64,000 bases of DNA from an uncultured Candidatus Saccharibacteria bacterium. GTDB taxonomy: Bacteria > Patescibacteriota > Saccharimonadia > Saccharimonadales > Saccharimonadaceae. The notes beneath the pieces are model-generated. The model made no database searches, was not told the origin of the DNA, and was given only the letters and a program-made list of their open reading frames with translations. Shown piece by piece: positions 57,894 to 64,000 of the stretch. Within the stretch, counting starts at the first letter, position 1, and every line of letters starts with the position of its first letter. The translations under genes and the position numbers were made by a program. Where the stretch lies: NCBI GenBank assembly GCA_947303945.1, contig CAMYZS010000002.1:1-64000 (forward strand), read 5' to 3'.

Positions 57894-58921
57894 TATTTAT
57901 CTCCGTACATTTTTTTGTAATAATTCTGATATTCGCCAGAAATGATTTCTTCCCACCAATCTTGGTGTTCGAGATACCACTTGACGGTTTTCTTGATGCC
58001 GTCTTCGAATTTGGTTTCCGGGAGCCAACCTAGTTTTTCGTGGATGAAAGTTGGATCAATGGCGTAGCGGCGATCGTGGCCTTTGCGATCCTCAACGAAA
58101 GTGATGAGGGATTCTGGCTTGTCTAATTCTTTGCAAATGAGTTTAACGATATCGATGTTAGCCATTTCGTTATGGCCGCCGACATTATAAACCTGGCCGA
58201 TTTCGCCGTTATGAATAATAAGGTCAATAGCGCGGCAGTGATCTTCGACATAGAGCCAGTCGCGCACATTCTTGCCATCGCCATAAACTGGGAGTGGCTT
58301 GTCATGAAGGGCGTTAATGATGGTGAGCGGAATAAGTTTCTCTGGGAAATGATAAGGGCCGTAGTTGTTAGAACAGCGACTAATAGTGGCTGGGAATTTA
58401 TAGGTGCGGCAATACGCAAGCACTAATAAATCTGCGCCAGCTTTGGATGCGCTATATGGGCTACTGGTATGAAGTGGGGTCTTTTCGGTGAAGAATAGAT
58501 CTGGACGATCGAGCGGAAGGTCGCCATATACTTCGTCGGTGGAAACTTGGTGATAGCGAGGAATGTCGAGCTCGCGGCAAACATCCATGAGAGTTTGCGT
58601 GCCAAGAATATTAGTCTTTAGGAAGATGCCTGGATCGTTAATAGAACGGTCGACATGGCTTTCGGCGGCAAAATTAACGACGATATCCGGTTTTTCTTCT
58701 TCGAAAAGTGCTTTGATAGCGTCGCGGTCGCAAATATTCGTTTTAGAAAAGCGGAAATTCGGATTCTTTTGCGCTTCGGCTAAGGTAGATAGATTACCAG
58801 CATATGTGAGGCAGTCTACACAGATGATACGATAATCTGGATATTTATTGAGCATGTAATAAATGAAGTTTGAGCCAATGAAGCCAGCTCCGCCGGTAAC
58901 GACGATTGTTTTGCTTGCCAT
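57893..58921 (-). CDS. rfbB: dTDP-glucose 4,6-dehydratase
   Basis: 342 residues. SDR enzyme: VTGGAGFIGSNFIYYML, the VSTDEVYGDLP, YSASKAGADLLV with Tyr-x3-Lys, and CSNNYGPYHFPEKLIPL match RmlB. ATG 58921 fits homology; AAAGGTAAAA lies upstream; the longer frame is in the rfbC gene. It lies 2 nt after the rfbC stop. Confidence 0.96.
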   Translation of the reverse strand: MASKTIVVTGGAGFIGSNFIYYMLNKYPDYRIICVDCLTYAGNLSTLAEAQKNPNFRFSKTNICDRDAIKALFEEEKPDIVVNFAAESHVDRSINDPGIFLKTNILGTQTLMDVCRELDIPRYHQVSTDEVYGDLPLDRPDLFFTEKTPLHTSSPYSASKAGADLLVLAYCRTYKFPATISRCSNNYGPYHFPEKLIPLTIINALHDKPLPVYGDGKNVRDWLYVEDHCRAIDLIIHNGEIGQVYNVGGHNEMANIDIVKLICKELDKPESLITFVEDRKGHDRRYAIDPTFIHEKLGWLPETKFEDGIKKTVKWYLEHQDWWEEIISGEYQNYYKKMYGDK

Positions 58922-58923
58922 TT

Positions 58924-59478
58924 TTACCTTTCGAATGTTATTTTGCTTTTCGCCAGGGTTGGATGCTTTTGATCTTTTTCGCTGAGGATATGATTGCAGT
59001 CGATCTCTGGCCATTCAATATTAATATCTGGGTCGTTATATATGATGCCACCTTCGTCCTCTGGATGATAGAAATCGTCGCATTTATAGGCGAATTCGGC
59101 AGTCTCGCTTAGAACCAAGAAGCCATGCGCGAAGCCGCGCGGGATTAAGAGTTGCTTCTTGTTTTCGCCGGACAGATTAACGCCGACCCACTTGCCGTAA
59201 GTGCTGCTGTCTTTGCGGAGATCAACGGCAACATCGAAGACTTCGCCATTTAGTACGCGTACTAGTTTGGCCTGTGGGTGGTTTTTCTGGAAATGAAGAC
59301 CGCGTAGTACTCCCTTTGTACTTGACGACTGATTATCTTGTACGAAGGTATAGTTGAGGCCGTTTTCTTTAAAGTCTTTTTCGGAATAAGTCTCCATGAA
59401 ATAGCCGCGATTATCGCCGAATACTTTTGGAGTTATTATGTATACGCCATCGATACTGGTTTTTTCAAAGCTGAGCAT
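58924..59478 (-). CDS. rfbC: dTDP-4-dehydrorhamnose 3,5-epimerase
   Basis: 184 residues, the normal size. Cupin fold with catalytic His in LRGLHFQKNHPQAKLVRVLNGEVFDVAVDLRKDS, and PRGFAHGFLVLSETAEFAYKCDDFY. Start overlaps the rfbA stop by TAATG at 59478. Confidence 0.96.
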   Translation of the reverse strand: MLSFEKTSIDGVYIITPKVFGDNRGYFMETYSEKDFKENGLNYTFVQDNQSSSTKGVLRGLHFQKNHPQAKLVRVLNGEVFDVAVDLRKDSSTYGKWVGVNLSGENKKQLLIPRGFAHGFLVLSETAEFAYKCDDFYHPEDEGGIIYNDPDINIEWPEIDCNHILSEKDQKHPTLAKSKITFER

Positions 59479-60365
59479 TAGTCTTTAAGCTTCCCTTCCG
59501 CTACGTTCTTTAGATGTTGACCGTAGCTGGATTTGCCATATTTGTCAGCAGATTCAAGAAGCTGTTCTTTTGTTATCCAGCCGTTTTTGTAAGCTATTTC
59601 TTCTGGAGCGGATATTTCTACGCCTTGGCGTTTTTGGATCACGCGGACAAAATCTGACGCGTCGGCGAGTGAATCCATTGTACCAGTATCGAGCCAAGCG
59701 AAGCCGCGACCGAGAAGTTGGACGTCTAGTAGGCCATCTTTTAGGTAGAATTCATTGAGTGTTGTGATCTCCAACTCGCCCCGAGCTGACGGTTTAACGT
59801 CTTTTGCTTTCTCTGCTACACCGGATGGATAGAAATAGAGGCCGGTTACAGCATAGTTAGATTTTGGTGCAGCTGGTTTTTCTTCGATTGAAATAGCATG
59901 CCAGTTGCTATCAAACTCGACGACGCCAAATCTTTCCGGATCATCGACGTAATAGCCAAAGATGGTTGCTCTCTTTTCGTTTTCAGCGTCGGACGCTGCA
60001 TTTTTAAGAGATTCCGTAAAACCTTCACCGTAGAAGATGTTGTCTCCGAGCACCATGGCGCAGGCGTCATCTCCGATGAAATCTTCGCTTATGATAAAAG
60101 CCTGAGCTAAACCATCTGGGGATGGCTGTACTTTATAGGATAGTCTTAGGCCAAATTGTGAACCGTCACCAAGAAGACGTTCGAAGTTCGGCAAGTCGTG
60201 CGGAGTTGAGATAATAAGAATGTCGCGAATACCGGCATGCATCAATGTCGATAGTGGATAATAAATCATCGGCTTATCGTAAACTGGCAGCATTTGTTTT
60301 GATGTTACCAGGGTAAGTGGATAAAGACGGGTGCCGGAGCCGCCAGCCAAAATAATGCCTTTCAT
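59478..60365 (-). CDS. rfbA: Glucose-1-phosphate thymidylyltransferase
   Basis: 295 residues. [16 protein letters not shown] is the nucleotidyltransferase loop, [18 protein letters not shown] follows, and [21 protein letters not shown] and LDTGTMDSL are RmlA-specific. First gene of the operon; TATAAT lies 11 nt before the ATG, leaving only a short leader. Confidence 0.96.
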   Translation of the reverse strand: MKGIILAGGSGTRLYPLTLVTSKQMLPVYDKPMIYYPLSTLMHAGIRDILIISTPHDLPNFERLLGDGSQFGLRLSYKVQPSPDGLAQAFIISEDFIGDDACAMVLGDNIFYGEGFTESLKNAASDAENEKRATIFGYYVDDPERFGVVEFDSNWHAISIEEKPAAPKSNYAVTGLYFYPSGVAEKAKDVKPSARGELEITTLNEFYLKDGLLDVQLLGRGFAWLDTGTMDSLADASDFVRVIQKRQGVEISAPEEIAYKNGWITKEQLLESADKYGKSSYGQHLKNVAEGKLKD

Positions 60366-60825
60366 AGATTATGTATATTATACCGTATTTCTTTTAAGTC
60401 ATAAAGCAACAATATGTTTTCATACTATTTAAATGTATCTATTCTTTGTGATTCAATGCCTTAATTGGCGAGTCACTATTATTCAGGCGACTTGTTGTAA
60501 TAGGATTAAGTTTGTTTTTTATAAAAAATAATGGATGAGTTTTTTCTCATCCATTATTTATGGTGTACTATATCTCTGGTAGAGATGATAGATTGTCTGC
60601 ATTGGTCTCACTCTTGTGTTTATCCCCGGGATTGAACACTAATTCCGTATATCTTATACGGTTCCCAGAGTGTGATTTAGCGGCCATTTATATATATCGC
60701 TATCTTCGGTCTCTCTATTCATCACTCGAAATCGAACAGAAGTCCAGTCCATTTTATTATGAATTGATAGAAGAAGGTCGGGAAGATTATAGGATAATAT
60801 GCCAGAGATATATATGGAGAATCAG
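60366..60825. other. Intergenic stretch without a confident gene
   Basis: It contains a bidirectional hairpin (60527-60559) that can terminate transcription towards rfbA, and some AT-rich sequence. A 122-codon plus frame at 60560-60928 and a 39-codon minus frame near 60560-60685 exist, but neither has a ribosome-binding site or recognisable homology. Confidence 0.6.
60527..60559. terminator. Bidirectional hairpin downstream of the GT2 gene
   Basis: AAATAATGGATGAG (60527-60540) pairs with CTCATCCATTATTT (60546-60559); T-rich both sides. Confidence 0.7.
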
Positions 60826-61695
60826 TCAAATCTTCAGCCTTTTGATGATTGAAATGGTGATTATTTCTATCTTCGAGAGCATAGATACGAAGAAAAACAG
60901 TATTCTGTCAAAACAATTAGCGTTGTAGTAGTTATTTAAAACATAGCTAGCACTTTTCAAAAATAATCTCTTTCGTGACAAAAGTGAGCGATATGTTTTC
61001 GAAATGGATACTGAATGGTTATGAATAAATTTCTCGTTAGTAATAATAGCAGTCTTGAGGCCAGCCTTTTTTAGTTTTATTCCGAGGGTCAACTCCTCGA
61101 AATAAAGGAATAATCCTTCATCATACATACCATATTTTTTCATTTTTTCGGCATTCACTAAGAATAAGCTTCCCGAGACAGCATCTACTTGTGAGTAATT
61201 GTTTTTTAAGCTGTCCGATTCTTTGAAATTATGGCTTTTTGTGAACTTTGAACAAAATATGCTAATTGATAGAATGAACTCAATTTTAGTTGGAATATAG
61301 AATGCAGAATTGTACTGCTTTTTACCTTTAGGATCTACCATATAAGGAGCCACAATTACATATTCCGGGTTTTTTTCTAAGAACAGTTTTAGCGCGCCTA
61401 TCGTTTTGTCTTTAATCTCTGTATCTGGATTCATAATGAGAATATAATCTGGTCTGTTTTTTTTAAGAAGATAAGTAATTCCAAAATTATTTCCATATCC
61501 ATATCCGCCATTCCGTGGAGCTTTTATGGTTTTTATTTTGTCTGCTTTAATGTTCTGCAGCTTCTCAAACGAATTGTCGGTAGAATTATTGTCAACAATC
61601 AATACGTGATCGGCATTTTTGTATTTTGACACGGCGAGTGCGGTATTTCGTGTTGTTTCCGAATCATTATAGTTTAGTAGTAAAATGTCTAGCAT
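60826..61695 (-). CDS. Family 2 glycosyltransferase (rhamnosyltransferase-like)
   Basis: 289 residues. GT-A fold: LLLNYNDSETTRN, VLIVDNNSTDNSFEKL, APRNGGYGYGNNFGI and ILIMNPDTEI with the metal-binding Asp. The N-GGYG-NN-G motif is typical of GT2 dTDP-rhamnose transferases. It fits as the user of dTDP-rhamnose made by the adjacent rfb operon. AAGGAG precedes the ATG; it overlaps the flippase stop by 7 nt. Confidence 0.88.
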   Translation of the reverse strand: MLDILLLNYNDSETTRNTALAVSKYKNADHVLIVDNNSTDNSFEKLQNIKADKIKTIKAPRNGGYGYGNNFGITYLLKKNRPDYILIMNPDTEIKDKTIGALKLFLEKNPEYVIVAPYMVDPKGKKQYNSAFYIPTKIEFILSISIFCSKFTKSHNFKESDSLKNNYSQVDAVSGSLFLVNAEKMKKYGMYDEGLFLYFEELTLGIKLKKAGLKTAIITNEKFIHNHSVSISKTYRSLLSRKRLFLKSASYVLNNYYNANCFDRILFFFVSMLSKIEIITISIIKRLKI

Positions 61696-63125
61696 TTGTT
61701 ATTTCTCCTTTTAAGTAAATCGGGAATAAATAAGAATAGATATAGAATTAAGCTTACACAGAATTCGCAAACCATAGCCATTATTTCGGGCATATTTAAC
61801 TTACTATCTAAAAATAGGCATAAAGCTCCAATTATGACACTTCCGAGAATAGATTTTAAAATCATGAGTATACTTACCTTAAAACGGATTGTTTTATTCG
61901 CGTAGAAGAGCGTCATTGCAAAAACGACAACCTCAGCCAATAACGTAGTGAAAGCAGCAGCAATAATTCCGAATTTTGGTATGAAAATAGCATTTAGGAC
62001 AATATTTATGACTGCTGCAGTTATGGTAGAGTATAGAAATTTCTTTTCTTTTTTGTTTGGAATCAGAACTGAATATGAATAAAAACATGCGCCAACAGAT
62101 GGGATTATTGCTAACGATAATATTCGTAGTATGTTAATTCCGCTTATATATTCATTCCCGGCGATAATACTGAGAATTTTTGGAGACTCAACTAGGAGTA
62201 ATGTTGATATAGGGAATGCCCCAATAATCAACAGTTGGAATATCGACGATAGCTTTTGTCTATATTCAGCATATTTATTGTGGGATATATAATACGAAAA
62301 TCTCGGTATTGTAACAATGATAATAGAGTTAATTACTGTTTTTGCGATTGAATAGATTTTTGCGGCAGCAGAATATATTCCTGTTTGTTCTGATGATTGA
62401 GTGAAGCCTATCATTGTTATATCGGAATTGAGATATATGACGCTAGCAATATTGTTTGCAAAAAGAATTACGATTGGAAGTATATGTCTTTTAAAGTCAA
62501 GTTTTTTAGTTAATTTCGGATATATTTTTTTGCTTTTGAGGTAAACGTAATTGACTATATTTCCACCAGATGTTGATAAAACGGTGATTATTGCATATAT
62601 GTAAATATCATTAGGTCCTTTGACGAACAATATGAGACTTACGAATGAGATTATTTGAATCAAGATATAACGTATAGTGAGATATAGGTAATCTTCGTAT
62701 ATACTGTTAATCCAGTCTGCTCCAATGGTTGTCAATACGATCTGTATGCTTTGTATATATATTAATACTGAGTATGCACTTATTTTGTCGTTTATGGTTA
62801 CTATGATTATTAATCCTAGATAGGCGATTATAGTTGATAGTACATTAATCGTGTAAATCTGGTTTGTAAATATAGATAGTTTTTCTTTTTGATCTCTAAT
62901 CCTAGACCCGTCTCTAATTGCATAATTTGCTATGCCTAATCCGGCAAGTAGCGATAAATATGCCACTATTGAATTTCCAAACGAGTAATTGCCCATATTG
63001 CCAGCACCCAATATTCGCGAACAGTAAGAAAATGAAAGGAATGGAAAAACAACAGAACATATTGTCTTTATTCCGTTGAGTATAGCGTTCTTTGTTAATG
63101 ATGGTGTTTTATTTGACCGTTTCAT
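61689..63125 (-). CDS. Polysaccharide flippase (Wzx/MOP family)
   Basis: 478 residues, about 12-14 helices. N-terminal TICSVVFPFLSFSYCSRILGAGNMGNYSFGNSIVAYLSLLAGLGIANYAIRDGS matches oligosaccharide flippases (RfbX type). It is a second flippase, distinct from the one at 35156, and belongs to the rhamnose-containing glycan. Overlaps the polymerase-like gene by 4 nt. Confidence 0.9.
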   Translation of the reverse strand: MKRSNKTPSLTKNAILNGIKTICSVVFPFLSFSYCSRILGAGNMGNYSFGNSIVAYLSLLAGLGIANYAIRDGSRIRDQKEKLSIFTNQIYTINVLSTIIAYLGLIIIVTINDKISAYSVLIYIQSIQIVLTTIGADWINSIYEDYLYLTIRYILIQIISFVSLILFVKGPNDIYIYAIITVLSTSGGNIVNYVYLKSKKIYPKLTKKLDFKRHILPIVILFANNIASVIYLNSDITMIGFTQSSEQTGIYSAAAKIYSIAKTVINSIIIVTIPRFSYYISHNKYAEYRQKLSSIFQLLIIGAFPISTLLLVESPKILSIIAGNEYISGINILRILSLAIIPSVGACFYSYSVLIPNKKEKKFLYSTITAAVINIVLNAIFIPKFGIIAAAFTTLLAEVVVFAMTLFYANKTIRFKVSILMILKSILGSVIIGALCLFLDSKLNMPEIMAMVCEFCVSLILYLFLFIPDLLKRRNNKC

Positions 63126-64000
63126 AGATTATTTTGCCTATATTGCATCTCGTTATTTTGTTTTTCTATAATTGGCAAAGTTCCTAGTACTATTAATAAG
63201 ACATCGTTACAAGAAAAAATGGCACTACTAGTTAGATATATAGTTATTAACACTATGAATATGCACGTATTGTTTTTACTTCTAAATAATTTATATATAT
63301 TGCTCATATAAATACAGAAGATAATAAAACCAATTAAGCCCGTTGATACTAGGATGTATGATACCGAATTCATATACTCATTGCTATCAAGTTCCGTTTC
63401 GTCGCCTAAAGCTCTAACATATGACTCGTATCCTCCTAAACCTATTCCGAATATCTGTTCATATAATTGCATTTTTGGATACATTTTATATCCTTTTAAC
63501 AGCCTATAATTAATTGAGGACTCGCTATCTTTGTTGATATCTCTAATTCTTTCGGCTGACTTATCGAATATGCTGTTATTAACAAATACAGCTATGAATA
63601 TCCCGAATACTAGTATTGTTATAACTTTAAGCTTTTGGTTTTCGTTATTTTTTAATAAATAATATGCCCATATTATCATTGTTGCTACTATTCCGATTCC
63701 AGATGTACTCAGTATTACTGATAAACTCACTATTATTGCAAATAAAATATTTTTGATTTTTTTATTTTTATTTAATAGTATATAAATACTCGGAGATGCG
63801 TATGCGGCGAAATGGGCTGGTTCTAGGAAAAATGAGGTGGGCCTAAAATTGTATAGATACATTAAATCATATTTGTTTTTATAATCCGCGAAACTTTGCA
63901 AATTTGATGGGCTTAGTTTTAATTGTCCGATTAATAGATACAAATTCTTATGTAATACGTAATGGAAGAAATATTGCAATAAGATTGCAAAACTTGCGAT
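63122..64000 (-). CDS. O-antigen polymerase (Wzy)-like protein, truncated by the window edge
   Basis: The C-terminal ~290 residues of a multi-helix protein. The open frame continues past 64000, so the N-terminus is missing. RPTSFFLEPAHFAAYASPSIYILL is a typical Wzy-type EPxxxA loop, and a large periplasmic-type loop follows. It probably polymerises repeat units exported by the adjacent flippase. Confidence 0.75.
   Translation of the reverse strand: MASFAILLQYFFHYVLHKNLYLLIGQLKLSPSNLQSFADYKNKYDLMYLYNFRPTSFFLEPAHFAAYASPSIYILLNKNKKIKNILFAIIVSLSVILSTSGIGIVATMIIWAYYLLKNNENQKLKVITILVFGIFIAVFVNNSIFDKSAERIRDINKDSESSINYRLLKGYKMYPKMQLYEQIFGIGLGGYESYVRALGDETELDSNEYMNSVSYILVSTGLIGFIIFCIYMSNIYKLFRSKNNTCIFIVLITIYLTSSAIFSCNDVLLIVLGTLPIIEKQNNEMQYRQNNL

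Noticed and set aside
60560..60928. 122-codon plus-strand frame
   Set aside because: It overlaps the 3' end of the GT2 gene on the other strand, lacks a ribosome-binding site, and has no recognisable domain.
1..64000. CRISPR arrays or an alternative genetic code (UGA as Gly)
   Set aside because: No regularly spaced direct repeats are seen, and TGA ends several complete genes at the expected family lengths.

Overview
The window looks like a chromosome segment of a Patescibacteria/CPR bacterium, most likely a Candidatus Saccharibacteria (TM7) lineage. This placement is inferred. It rests on a small-genome, Gram-positive-type gene set with short intergenic gaps, minimal DnaX and RecR that have lost their Cys4 zinc modules, a VirB2/TrbC-like pilin fused to surface domains, an LCP/CpsB/Wzc envelope cluster, and many small proteins with no recognisable family. 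TGA and TAA both end well-formed genes, so the code is standard and not the UGA-Gly code of Gracilibacteria/SR1.

Layout. 0-23 kb holds housekeeping genes: hisS, tRNA-Phe, glyA, recR-ybaB, dnaB-dnaX, an aquaporin, rplJL behind an L10 leader, and rlmH. Single-gene units for small or membrane proteins are scattered among them. 23-30 kb holds a Mbeg1-like hydrolase, an EamA exporter, a GH97 glucosidase-like enzyme, an ADP-ribosylglycohydrolase with a degenerate HATPase, and a YgjP-like metallopeptidase. 30.6-38.2 kb is an envelope-polysaccharide cluster: CpsB phosphatase, Wzc-like BY-kinase, LCP ligase, LicD, flippase, an asparagine-synthase-like enzyme and a TagD-like cytidylyltransferase. At 38.7 kb lies a secreted pilin-Ig-cysteine peptidase fusion. 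At 41.0 kb lies a strongly promoted ~300-nt RNA of unknown family.

42.4-56.8 kb is accessory and island-like. It holds two degenerate archaemetzincin-like proteins, two stand-alone alpha-CTD-like proteins, a zeta-toxin locus, a KAP P-loop NTPase, a TIR-like protein, a metallophosphoesterase, several unknown small genes, ~109-bp direct repeats and pseudogene remnants. 53.2-64 kb is a second surface-glycan region: UDP-glucose dehydrogenase, a collapsed UDP-glucuronate epimerase, complete dTDP-rhamnose synthesis (rfbA-C-B-D), a GT2 glycosyltransferase, a flippase and a truncated Wzy-like polymerase.

Two gene-expression styles coexist. Housekeeping and envelope genes often have a -10 box only 6-8 nt before the start codon, so they are predicted to be leaderless, and neighbours are often coupled by TAATG stop/start overlaps. 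A dispersed set of about 14 accessory genes instead has consensus TTGACA-17-TATAAT promoters, untranslated leaders, unusually G-rich Shine-Dalgarno sequences (runs of five or six G) and individual hairpin terminators. The ncRNA at 41.0 kb uses the same promoter type and carries C-rich stretches that could pair with those G-rich ribosome-binding sites; this link is a hypothesis.
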